Assembly (NCBI RefSeq): GCF_000494755.1 | Contig: NC_022657.1 | Span: 9,206,001 to 9,270,000, forward strand | Origin: Amorphoplanes friuliensis DSM 7358 | GTDB lineage: Bacteria; Actinomycetota; Actinomycetes; Mycobacteriales; Micromonosporaceae | Reading direction: 5' to 3' | DNA length: 64,000 nucleotides | Part shown: one piece after another, positions 49,631 to 57,155 of the stretch | Layout: each line of letters begins with the position of its first letter | Position numbering within the stretch: position 1 is the first letter of the stretch | The notes under the pieces: model-generated | What the model saw: the letters and a program-made list of their open reading frames with translations, nothing else | Told to the model about the DNA's origin: nothing | Databases searched by the model: none | Program-made: the position numbers and the translations under genes

Positions 49631-49660
49631 ACGGGGGTCCACCCGTTCCTGGTGTGACGA

Positions 49661-49697
49661 GCGGCCCGGACCGCCCTTCAGGGGTGGCCCGGGCCGC
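49661..49697 (+). terminator. Terminator after the DPBB-like gene
   Basis: GCGGCCCGG/CCGGGCCGC is a 9-bp stem whose inside extends by CCGCCC/GGGTGG pairs, leaving a loop of about 5 bases. TTACTTA follows. It separates the secreted protein gene from the ABC operon. Confidence 0.7.
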
Positions 49698-49720
49698 TTA
49701 CTTAGCGTTAAGTTCTTCCC

Positions 49721-50497
49721 ATGACGGTTCCCCAGCAGCGCTCAGGCCCGGAACCGGCGCTCGCGCTGCGTGGTCTCGTCAAGCAATTCGCCACAAAAGT
49801 GGCAGTTGCCGGCATCGATCTCGACGTTCCTGTCGGCTCGTTCTTCGGACTGCTCGGTCCGAACGGCGCCGGCAAGACCACGACCCTGTCCATGGCCGTC
49901 GGCCTGCTGCGGCCCGACGCGGGTCAGGCGCGGGTCCTCGGGTACGACGTCTGGGCCGACCCGGTCGCCGCGAAGTCCCGCATCGGCGTGCTGCCCGACG
50001 GCGTCCGCCTCTTCGACCGGCTGACCGGCACCGAGCTGCTGGCGTACCACGGTCTGTTGCGCGGAATGGATCCTGAGGTCGTCGATCAGCGCGCCACCGA
50101 GTTGCTGGACGTGCTGGCTCTCGGCGCCGACAACCGCACCCTGGTCGTCGACTACTCCGCCGGCATGAAAAAGAAGATCGGGCTGGCCTGCGCGATGTTG
50201 CACGCGCCCCGGCTGCTGGTGCTGGACGAGCCGTTCGAGGCCGTCGACCCGGTGTCGGCCGCCCTGATCCGCGACATTCTCCAGCGGTACGTCTCCGGTG
50301 GCGGCACGGTGGTCTTCTCCAGCCACGTCATGGCTGTGGTCGAGCGGCTGTGCACCCACGTCGCGATCCTGTCCGAGGGCACGATCAAGCTGCGCGGTTC
50401 GCTGTCCGAGGTGCGCGGCGAGCGTTCGCTCGAGGACGTCTTCGTCGAGGTTGTCGGCGGCCGCACCGCCACCGGTTCGGAACTCGCGTGGCTGTAG
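49721..50497 (+). CDS. ABC transporter ATP-binding protein
   Basis: The protein has 258 residues. Walker A is GPNGAGKTTT, the signature loop is the variant YSAGMKKK, Walker B is LLVLDEPFEAVD and the switch His is in SSHVM. It energises an ABC exporter of the type with separate ATPase and permease, such as antibiotic or lipid efflux systems. The permease gene starts 10 bases before this stop. The N-terminal extension (PQQRSGPEP) is short. The substrate is not predictable. Confidence 0.93.
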   Translation: MTVPQQRSGPEPALALRGLVKQFATKVAVAGIDLDVPVGSFFGLLGPNGAGKTTTLSMAVGLLRPDAGQARVLGYDVWADPVAAKSRIGVLPDGVRLFDRLTGTELLAYHGLLRGMDPEVVDQRATELLDVLALGADNRTLVVDYSAGMKKKIGLACAMLHAPRLLVLDEPFEAVDPVSAALIRDILQRYVSGGGTVVFSSHVMAVVERLCTHVAILSEGTIKLRGSLSEVRGERSLEDVFVEVVGGRTATGSELAWL

Positions 50498-52086
50498 GCG
50501 TCCGGCACTTCGTCAGGCTGAAGCTCCGCATCACCGCGAACGGTCTGCGCGGTCAGACCTGGCGTGTGGCGCTGTTTGTCCTGGGTGCGGTGCTCGCGAC
50601 CTGCGCCGCCTTCAGTGGCTACGTCTTTCTGGCCCTGCCCGGCCTGCTGGGCGAGGAGCGGGCCGCCGAGGTCGCCCTGCCCTTGGCCGGTGCCGCTCTG
50701 ACTCTCGGCTGGCTGTTCCTCCCGCTGGTCTTCTTCGGTGTCGACGAGTCGCTCGACCCGGCCCGCTTCGCGCTGCTGCCGCTCAGCCGGCGCGCGCTGA
50801 TCGGCGGTCTGTTCGTCGCGTCCCTGGCCGGCATCCCGGCGGTCGCCACGCTGCTCGGCACACTCGGCATGGTCCACACGGCGGCCCGGCTCGGCGGTCC
50901 CTTCGCCGCGGTGGTCCAGCTGGTCGGTGTCGTCTGCGGGTTGCTGCTCTGCGCGGCGATCAGCCGCTCGCTGACCAGCGCCTTTGCCACCGCACTGCGG
51001 TCGCGGCGGGCCCGCGACCTGGCCACCATGCTGCTTGCCGTGGTGGCGGCGCTGCTCGGGCCGCTCCAGCTGGCTGCCCTCGCCGGTGCCCAGAACGCCG
51101 ACTGGGGCAGCGTCGGGCGGGTCGCCGACGTGGTCGCGTGGACGCCGTTCGGTGCGGCGTACAGCATGGGTCCGGACGTGGTGGCCGGCCGGATCTGGGC
51201 CGTGCCGATCAAGCTGGTGCTGGTCCTGGCCACGATCCTGCTGTTGCTGTGGTGGTGGTCGACGACGCTCGAGCGGGCGATGCTCGGCTCGGTCGGCCGG
51301 TCCGGACCCCGCGAGCGCAAGGCGTCGGCACGCGAGCCGGTCGCCCAGCTCGTGCCGCGCTGGCTGCCGCGCACCCGGTTCGGTGCCCTGACCGCCCGCG
51401 AGGTGCGGTACTGGTGGCGGGAGACACGACGGCGGGCCAGCCTGATCACCTTCGGCGTGGTCGGCGTCTTCCTGCCGGTCTTCATCGCCGTGAGCAGCGA
51501 ATCCGCCGGTCCGCCGACCACCATCCTGGTGTTCGTCGGCGCGCTCGCCGCGGTGAGCCTGGCCAACCAGTTCGGTTTTGAGGGCAGTGCCTACGCCGCC
51601 AACGTCGTGGCCGGTGTCCCCGGCCGCGTCGAGCTGGCCGCGCGGGCCACCGGCTTCTCCGTGTACGTGCTCCCGGCCTTTCTGATCATCGCCGCCGTCG
51701 TGGGGATCGTGGTCAGCGAACCGGCCGCCGTGCCGTCGCTGATCGGCATGCTCCTCGCGGCCTACGGGGTCGGACTGGCGATCGTGCTACCGATCTCGGT
51801 CCGGGTCGCCTACGCGCTGCCGGACACTGCCAACCCGTTTGCGCTCTCGTCCGGTGGCGGCATGGCCAAGGGCCTCCTGACCTTCGGCGCCCTCTTCGGC
51901 GCCGTGATCATCACCGTGCCACTGCAGCTCGTCGCGTTCCTGGCCGACGGCTTCTGGCTCTGGGCCGGGCTCCCGCTGGGACTGCTCTACGGCGGCGGCG
52001 CGGTCCTGCTGGGTCTCCGCCTGGCCGGCTCGATGCTGGACAGGCGGATGCCCGAACTCCTGGCGACGGTCAGCGCCCGTCAGTAA
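50488..52086 (+). CDS. ABC transporter permease
   Basis: The protein has 532 residues from GTG 50488, overlapping the ATPase gene by 10 bases. About twelve membrane helices fall in two halves, separated by a cytoplasmic loop with a basic stretch (GPRERKASAREP, then REVRYWWRETRRR). No soluble domain or catalytic motif is present. This ATPase-plus-large-permease layout is typical of actinobacterial two-gene ABC-2 exporters. The 3' end overlaps the convergent trpS gene by 7 bases. Confidence 0.85.
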   Translation: MAVGVRHFVRLKLRITANGLRGQTWRVALFVLGAVLATCAAFSGYVFLALPGLLGEERAAEVALPLAGAALTLGWLFLPLVFFGVDESLDPARFALLPLSRRALIGGLFVASLAGIPAVATLLGTLGMVHTAARLGGPFAAVVQLVGVVCGLLLCAAISRSLTSAFATALRSRRARDLATMLLAVVAALLGPLQLAALAGAQNADWGSVGRVADVVAWTPFGAAYSMGPDVVAGRIWAVPIKLVLVLATILLLLWWWSTTLERAMLGSVGRSGPRERKASAREPVAQLVPRWLPRTRFGALTAREVRYWWRETRRRASLITFGVVGVFLPVFIAVSSESAGPPTTILVFVGALAAVSLANQFGFEGSAYAANVVAGVPGRVELAARATGFSVYVLPAFLIIAAVVGIVVSEPAAVPSLIGMLLAAYGVGLAIVLPISVRVAYALPDTANPFALSSGGGMAKGLLTFGALFGAVIITVPLQLVAFLADGFWLWAGLPLGLLYGGGAVLLGLRLAGSMLDRRMPELLATVSARQ

Positions 52087-53105
52087 CAGGTGCCCATCGC
52101 CTCCCGCACCTCCTGCAGGGTCTGGTCGGCGATGGCGTTGGCCCGCACGTTCCCCGCCCGCAACACCTCCCGGACCAGGCCAGGGTCCTTCTCGTACGCC
52201 GCCCGGCGCTCCCGCAACGGCGCCAGGAAGCCGTTCACGGCCTCGGTGACCGTACGTTTGAGCGCTGCGGCACCCGCGTCACCGATCTCGGCGGCAACCT
52301 CGTGCGGATCCCGGTCCAGACACAGCGCCGCCAGCTGCACCAGCCCCGACACCCCGGGCCGCCCCACCGGGTCGTACGTGATGTGCCGGTCGGCGTCCGT
52401 TGTCGCGCCCTTGATCAGGCGAGCGGTCTCGTCGGCCGTCGCGGACAGCGCGATGGCGTTGCCGCGGCTCTTGCTCATCTTGCCGCCGTCGGTGCCGAGC
52501 AGCAGCGGCGCGGCGCCGAGCAGCGCCTCCGGCACGGGGAAGACCGGCCCGTACCGCTCGTTGAAGCGCCGGGCGACGGTCCGCGTGACCTCGACGTGCG
52601 GCAACTGGTCCTGCCCGACGGGCACCAGGTTCCCCTTGCAGAAGAGGATGTCGGCGGCCTGATGCACGGGGTAGGTGAACATCAGCCCACTGACCGAGCT
52701 CTGCCGCGAGTGCACGATCTCGTCCTTCACCGTGGGGTTGCGCTGCAGCTCGGGCACGCTGACCAGGCTCAGGAACGGCAGCACGAGCTGGTTGAGCGCG
52801 GGCACGGCACTGTGCGTGAAGATCGTCGCCCGCTCCGGATCGAGCCCGGCCGCGAGGTAGTCCAGGATCAGTCCGTCGACGGTCTCGCGCAGCCGTTCGG
52901 CGACGTCGCGGTCGGTCAGGACCTGATAGTCGGCGACGATCACAAACAGGTCGACGCCGCTCTGCTGCAGGCGTACCCGGTTGCGCAGGGTCCCGAAGTA
53001 GTGGCCGAGGTGGAGCGGCCCGGTGGGCCGGTCGCCGGTCAGCACGCGGAAGTCGCCGGGCCGCGCGCTGATGCGGTCTTCGAGGGTGAGCGTCCGGGTG
53101 GTCAT
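52080..53105 (-). CDS. trpS: Tryptophanyl-tRNA synthetase
   Basis: The protein has 341 residues from ATG 53105 (AAGGAG seven bases upstream). It charges tRNA-Trp with tryptophan using ATP. The class I HIGH motif is PTGPLHLGHYFG (His32 to His35) and the KMSKS motif is GGKMSKSRG (209-213). The sequence type and attenuator resemble the auxiliary, indolmycin-tolerant TrpRS of Streptomyces rather than the housekeeping enzyme, so a second trpS may exist elsewhere. It is preceded by a leader peptide with tandem Trp codons and an intrinsic terminator, which indicates control by ribosome-mediated attenuation. Confidence 0.93.
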   Translation of the reverse strand: MTTRTLTLEDRISARPGDFRVLTGDRPTGPLHLGHYFGTLRNRVRLQQSGVDLFVIVADYQVLTDRDVAERLRETVDGLILDYLAAGLDPERATIFTHSAVPALNQLVLPFLSLVSVPELQRNPTVKDEIVHSRQSSVSGLMFTYPVHQAADILFCKGNLVPVGQDQLPHVEVTRTVARRFNERYGPVFPVPEALLGAAPLLLGTDGGKMSKSRGNAIALSATADETARLIKGATTDADRHITYDPVGRPGVSGLVQLAALCLDRDPHEVAAEIGDAGAAALKRTVTEAVNGFLAPLRERRAAYEKDPGLVREVLRAGNVRANAIADQTLQEVREAMGTCY

Positions 53106-53143
53106 CTCTGTCTCCTTCAAGGTCGACGGACGACCCGGGAAAC

Positions 53144-53205
53144 AAAAAAGGGCCGTCCGGGAGGACGGCCCGCGCGCGGGGAAAGGAGCCGTCTCTAGGA
53201 CGGCC
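53144..53205 (-). terminator. trpS transcription attenuator
   Basis: In the trpS leader, arm 1 GGCCGTCC (53198-53205) pairs with arm 2 GACGGC (53188-53193). Arm 3 GGGCCGTCC (53163-53171) pairs with arm 4 GGACGGCCC (53150-53158), followed by six U (53144-53149). Arm 2 can alternatively pair with arm 3, which would destroy the terminator. Arm 1 directly follows the Trp-Trp codons of the leader peptide. All four arms are therefore placed for classic attenuation. Confidence 0.9.
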
Positions 53206-53233
53206 ACCAGCCCTGCAGTCGCGCTTCGATCAC
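53195..53233 (-). CDS. trpS leader peptide with tandem Trp codons
   Basis: A 12-codon frame from GTG 53233 reads MIEARLQGWWPS followed by TAG (53195-53197). The two adjacent Trp codons (53204-53209) abut arm 1 of the attenuator. When charged tRNA-Trp is scarce the ribosome should stall there, free arm 2 for pairing with arm 3, and let transcription enter trpS. No strong ribosome site precedes the GTG, so it may be translated from a near-leaderless mRNA. Confidence 0.85.
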   Translation of the reverse strand: MIEARLQGWWPS

Positions 53234-53262
53234 GGGACGAAGCTTACCGCGGCCCAGGCAGA

Positions 53263-53802
53263 ATGTTTCACGTGAATCCAGCCGAGCCCGGTGCCCGCAT
53301 CCATGCCAGCGATCCCTTCGCCACTCCGGACCGGGACAAGTCCGCGGTGCGGCGGCTGCGCGGCCGGCTCGCCGCGCCGGTCACGCTCTGGACCGCACCC
53401 GGGCCGTCCGGGCTCACCGTCTCCTCGATGCTCGTCGCCGACGGCGAGCCGGGGCGGGTGCTTGGGCTGGTCGACGAGGAGAGCGACTTCTGGGACGCCG
53501 TGTCGGTCGCCCGTCGCTTCGCCGTCACCCCGCTCGGAACCGGGGATCAGCAGCTTGCCGACCGGTTCGCGGGCCTGATGCCGGCACCCGGCGGACTCTT
53601 CGCCCTCGGCGACTGGATCGAGACGGAGTTCGGGCCCGTACCCGCCGGTGCCGGCACGTGGGCGGGGTGCCGGCTGGACGGCGAGCGGCCGTACGGGTGG
53701 GCCCTGCTCGTCGAGGCCACGATCCAGTCGATCAACGTCGACGAATCTCCCGGTGCCCCCTTGCTGCATTTTCGGGGCAAGTACCGGAACCTCGACCGGT
53801 AA
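53263..53802 (+). CDS. Hypothetical protein with flavin-reductase-like domain
   Basis: The protein has 179 residues from ATG 53263, or 176 from GTG 53272. The sequence RRLRGRLAAPVTLWTAPGPSGLTVSSMLV...DGEPGRVLGLVDEESDFWD follows the flavin reductase/FMN-binding split-barrel pattern, including a loop with TVSS where flavin reductases have T-x-S-S. A later LGDWIETEFGPVPAGAGTW block is also family-like. It may bind FMN and act as an oxidoreductase, but the substrate is unknown. It is divergent from trpS. A parS-like palindrome overlaps its start codon. Confidence 0.7.
   Translation: MFHVNPAEPGARIHASDPFATPDRDKSAVRRLRGRLAAPVTLWTAPGPSGLTVSSMLVADGEPGRVLGLVDEESDFWDAVSVARRFAVTPLGTGDQQLADRFAGLMPAPGGLFALGDWIETEFGPVPAGAGTWAGCRLDGERPYGWALLVEATIQSINVDESPGAPLLHFRGKYRNLDR
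53264..53279. promoter_or_regulatory. parS-like palindrome
   Basis: TGTTTCACGTGAATCC matches 14 of 16 positions of the bacterial parS consensus TGTTTCACGTGAAACA, including the full core TTTCACGTGAA. It overlaps the start codon of the flavin-reductase-like gene and lies in the trpS promoter region. It could be a ParB binding site for chromosome segregation or simply a chance palindrome. Confidence 0.4.
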
Positions 53803-53912
53803 GCGCAACAGGGGTGCCGCTCGGCGCACCCGCCGACCGGCGACCAGTGACGACCACCACTGCTTCGTACGGTGCGGGAAATGACCCGCCCCCACGAAGG
53901 TGGTGAGCCACG

Positions 53913-54329
53913 TTGACAACCGAAACGACCCCGACCGAGAAGTACCTCGAGGTCCAGCAGTCGGAAGAGTTCACCCGACTGCGTCGTACCCTGCGCAATT
54001 TTGTCTTCCCCATGACCGTCGCGTTCTTCCTCTGGTACGCGCTCTACGTCCTGCTCTCCGCGTACGCCCGGGGCTTCATGTCCGTGAAGCTCGTCGGGAA
54101 CATCAACGTCGCGCTGCTGTTCGGACTCCTGCAGTTCGTCACGACGTTCCTGATCGCCTGGTTCTACTCGCGCTTCGCGGCGCGGCAGGTCGACCCGATC
54201 GCCGACAAGATCCGTGAGGAACTGACGGCCGGCGCCGCGGCGCGGACCTCAGCGACCACGACGACCACCACGGCGACTGCGGACGCCACCCCGACCGAGG
54301 ACAAGCCCGAGCCGGAGGAGGCGAAGTAA
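53913..54329 (+). CDS. DUF485 small membrane protein (symporter partner)
   Basis: The protein has 138 residues from TTG 53913. The DUF485 core has EEFTRLRRTLRNFVFPMTVAFFLWYALYVLLSAYARGFM and then a second membrane helix (NVALLFGLLQFVTTFLIAWFYSRFA). A Thr-rich acidic tail (about 105-138) is added. DUF485/YjcH genes precede acetate permease ActP, as here: the TAA stop overlaps the ATG of the symporter (TAATG). It probably helps assembly or regulation of the permease. Confidence 0.9.
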   Translation: MTTETTPTEKYLEVQQSEEFTRLRRTLRNFVFPMTVAFFLWYALYVLLSAYARGFMSVKLVGNINVALLFGLLQFVTTFLIAWFYSRFAARQVDPIADKIREELTAGAAARTSATTTTTTATADATPTEDKPEPEEAK

Positions 54330-56008
54330 TGGAACCGCATTCGCTTCTGGCGGCCGAGGCCAGCACCTCGACCAGCCGCACCCTGACCATCACGCTGTTC
54401 CTGGTCTTCGTCGCGATCACCCTGGCGATCACGATCTGGGCCAGCCGGCAGACCAAGACGGCGACCGACTTCTACGCCGGTGGCCGGTCGTTCTCCGGTT
54501 TCCAGAACGGTATGGCGATCGGCGGTGACTACATGTCGGCGGCGTCGTTCCTCGGCATCGCCGGCCTCATCGCCCTGTACGGCTACGACGGCTTCCTCTA
54601 CTCGATCGGCTTCCTGGTAGCGTGGCTCGTCGCGTTGCTGCTGGTGGCCGAGTTCCTCCGCAACTCCGGCCGCTACACGATGGCCGACGTGCTCGCGTTC
54701 CGGATGCGGCAGCGCCCGGTGCGTACGGCGGCGTCCGTCTCCACCATCGTCGTGTCGATCTTCTACCTGATCGCGCAGATGGTCGGCGCGGGCGCACTGG
54801 TCAGCCTGCTGCTCGGCATCAAGCCCGGCACCACGTTCCTGGGCATGGACGCCGACACGGCGAAGATCGCGACCATCATCCTGGTCGGCGCGCTGATGAT
54901 CGTCTACGTGGTCGTCGGTGGCATGAAGGGCACCACGTACGTGCAGATCGTCAAGGCGTTCCTGCTGATGACGGGCGCCCTGGTCATGACGCTGCTGGTG
55001 CTGGCGCACTACAAGTTCAACCTGTCGTCCCTGCTCGGTGACGCCGCCCAGCAGTCCGGCAAGGGGACGGCGTTCCTCGAACCAGGTCTGCGGTACGGCG
55101 TCGAGACCGCGGGCGACGCGGCGAAGACGTTCTACAGCAAGATGGACCTGCTCTCGCTCGGCATCGCCCTGGTGCTCGGCACGGCCGGTCTGCCGCACAT
55201 CCTGACCCGCTTCTACACGGTGCCGACCAGCAAGATCGCTCGCAAGAGTGTGCTCTGGGCGATCGGCATCATCGGCACCTTCTACCTGTTCACCCTGGCC
55301 CTGGGCTTCGGCGCGGCGGCTCTGGTGGGCGGTGCGGCGATCACGGCGCAGGACAAGGCGGGCAACACGGCCGCCCCGCAGCTGGCGCAGGCGCTCGGCA
55401 TCGACTACCTGGGCGGTGAGACGGGGGGCGCGGTGCTGCTGGCGATCATCGCAGCGGTCGCGTTCGCCACGATCCTCGCCGTGGTGGCCGGCCTGACCCT
55501 GGCGTCGTCGTCGAGCGTGGCGCACGACTTCTACGCCAGCGTCATGAAGCGTGGCCAGGCCTCGGAACGCGACGAGGTCCGGGTCGCCCGGATCTCGGCG
55601 TTTGTCATCGGCGCGATCGCGATCGTCCTGTCGATCTTCGCGCAGAGCCTGAACGTGGCGTTCCTCGTGGCGCTCGCGTTCGCGGTGGCCGCCTCGGGCA
55701 ATCTGCCCGCGATCCTCTACAGCCTGTTCTGGAAGAAGTTCAACACTTCCGGCGCACTGTGGGCGATCTACGGCGGTCTGATCTCCGCTGTCCTGCTGGT
55801 GTTCTTCTCGCCGGTCGTCTCCGGCTCGCCCACCGCGATGTTCCCGGACAGCGACTGGCACTTCTTCCCGCTCTCCAACCCGGGCATCATCTCGATCCCG
55901 ATCGGCTTCCTGTGCGGCTGGATCGGCACGGTGATCTCGAAGGAGTCCGACGAGGACAAGTTCGCCGAGCTCGAGGTCCGCGCGATGACGGGCTACGGAG
56001 CGCACTGA
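54329..56008 (+). CDS. actP: Cation/acetate symporter ActP
   Basis: The protein has 559 residues with about 13 membrane helices of the sodium:solute symporter family. Typical blocks are DFYAGGRSFSGFQNGMAIGGDYMSAASFLG, LGTAGLPHILTRFYTVPTSKIARKS and ASGNLPAILYSLFWKKFN. ActP imports acetate and related short monocarboxylates with Na+ or H+. It is coupled to the DUF485 gene. A strong terminator hairpin follows. It is more canonical than the symporter at 47.3 kb, which has a large loop insertion. Confidence 0.92.
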   Translation: MEPHSLLAAEASTSTSRTLTITLFLVFVAITLAITIWASRQTKTATDFYAGGRSFSGFQNGMAIGGDYMSAASFLGIAGLIALYGYDGFLYSIGFLVAWLVALLLVAEFLRNSGRYTMADVLAFRMRQRPVRTAASVSTIVVSIFYLIAQMVGAGALVSLLLGIKPGTTFLGMDADTAKIATIILVGALMIVYVVVGGMKGTTYVQIVKAFLLMTGALVMTLLVLAHYKFNLSSLLGDAAQQSGKGTAFLEPGLRYGVETAGDAAKTFYSKMDLLSLGIALVLGTAGLPHILTRFYTVPTSKIARKSVLWAIGIIGTFYLFTLALGFGAAALVGGAAITAQDKAGNTAAPQLAQALGIDYLGGETGGAVLLAIIAAVAFATILAVVAGLTLASSSSVAHDFYASVMKRGQASERDEVRVARISAFVIGAIAIVLSIFAQSLNVAFLVALAFAVAASGNLPAILYSLFWKKFNTSGALWAIYGGLISAVLLVFFSPVVSGSPTAMFPDSDWHFFPLSNPGIISIPIGFLCGWIGTVISKESDEDKFAELEVRAMTGYGAH

Positions 56009-56026
56009 GAACGGTTACTGAACGTG

Positions 56027-56061
56027 GAGGGGCCGACGGGCAAATTGCGCGTCGGCCCCTC
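56027..56061 (+). terminator. Terminator after actP
   Basis: GAGGGGCCGACG/CGTCGGCCCCTC is a perfect 12-bp stem with an 11-base loop, starting 18 bases after the stop codon and followed by TCCCTT. Confidence 0.8.
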
Positions 56062-56079
56062 TCCCTTAGAGTTGCCCCC

Positions 56080-57045
56080 ATGTCAGTGCAGCAGCGGTAC
56101 GGCGCCGGTCATCGGATTCTCATCAGCGGTGGCGCCGGTTTTGTGCCGTCCCACGTCGTCGATGCCTTGATCACACGCGGTTGCAGCGTCGTCGCCATCG
56201 ACAACTTCATCACCGGTGCCCGGGAGAACGTCGCCCACCTCGCCGACGAGCCCCTCTTCACGCTGATCGAGGCTGACGTCACCGAGGGCCTGCCCGCGCA
56301 CCCGGCCCTGGCCGAGCGGTTCGACGCGATCCTGCACATGGCGTCGCCGGCCAGCCCCACCGACTTCGCGAAGCTGCCGATCGAGATCCTCAAGGTCGGC
56401 TCGCAGGGCACGATGGCCCTGCTCGACCGGGCGGTCGCGGACGCGGCCCGCTTCCTGATGGCGTCGACCTCGGAGGCGTACGGCGACCCGATGGTCCACC
56501 CGCAGCCGGAGAGCTACTGGGGCAACGTCAACCCGATCGGCATCCGGTCGGTCTACGACGAGTCCAAGCGGTTCTCCGAGGCCGCAACGATGGCGTACCA
56601 CCGTTTCCACGGGCTCTCGACCGGCATCGTGCGGATCTTCAACACGTACGGGCCCCGGATGCGCCCCGACGACGGCCGGGCCATCCCCACGTTCATCAGT
56701 CAGGCGCTGAGCGGTGCTCCGATCACCGTGCACGGCACCGGTGAGCAGACGCGGTCGATCACCTACGTCGACGACCTGGTCCGCGGGATCCTGCTGCTGC
56801 TCGACTCGGACGAGACCGGCCCGATCAACTGCGGCACCGAGCACGAGCTGACCATGGTTGAGCTGGCCGAGCTGATCGTGCGCCTCTGCGACAGCGACTC
56901 GACGATCGACCTGGTGCCGCGGACGGCCGACGACCCCGAGAAGCGCCGCCCGGACCTCACGCTCGCCCGCAAGCTCCTGGGCTACGAGCCGCAGGTCGGC
57001 CCCGAGGAGGGCCTGAAGCGGACGATCGAGTTCTTCAAAGCGTGA
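56080..57045 (+). CDS. NAD-dependent nucleotide-sugar epimerase/decarboxylase (UXS-like)
   Basis: The protein has 321 residues of the extended short-chain dehydrogenase family. The dinucleotide loop is ISGGAGFVPSHVVDAL (a Pro replaces the usual Gly/A in G-x-x-G-F-x-G) and the catalytic Tyr-x3-Lys is in SVYDESKRFSE. The segment RIFNTYGPRMRPDDGRAIPTFI is very like UDP-glucuronate decarboxylase and dTDP-glucose dehydratases. It probably makes UDP-xylose or another nucleotide sugar for cell-envelope glycans. It lies next to two LCP ligases. ATG 56080 starts the conserved sequence. Confidence 0.88.
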   Translation: MSVQQRYGAGHRILISGGAGFVPSHVVDALITRGCSVVAIDNFITGARENVAHLADEPLFTLIEADVTEGLPAHPALAERFDAILHMASPASPTDFAKLPIEILKVGSQGTMALLDRAVADAARFLMASTSEAYGDPMVHPQPESYWGNVNPIGIRSVYDESKRFSEAATMAYHRFHGLSTGIVRIFNTYGPRMRPDDGRAIPTFISQALSGAPITVHGTGEQTRSITYVDDLVRGILLLLDSDETGPINCGTEHELTMVELAELIVRLCDSDSTIDLVPRTADDPEKRRPDLTLARKLLGYEPQVGPEEGLKRTIEFFKA

Positions 57046-57155
57046 GCAATTCGCCACGGTAGTGAACGTTTTACGAACAGTAATTGCCTCCTACCTTCGT
57101 GCCGTCCCGGTGCCGACACGAGCTTTGCCATGCATGAGGTACGTAATCTGAATGC

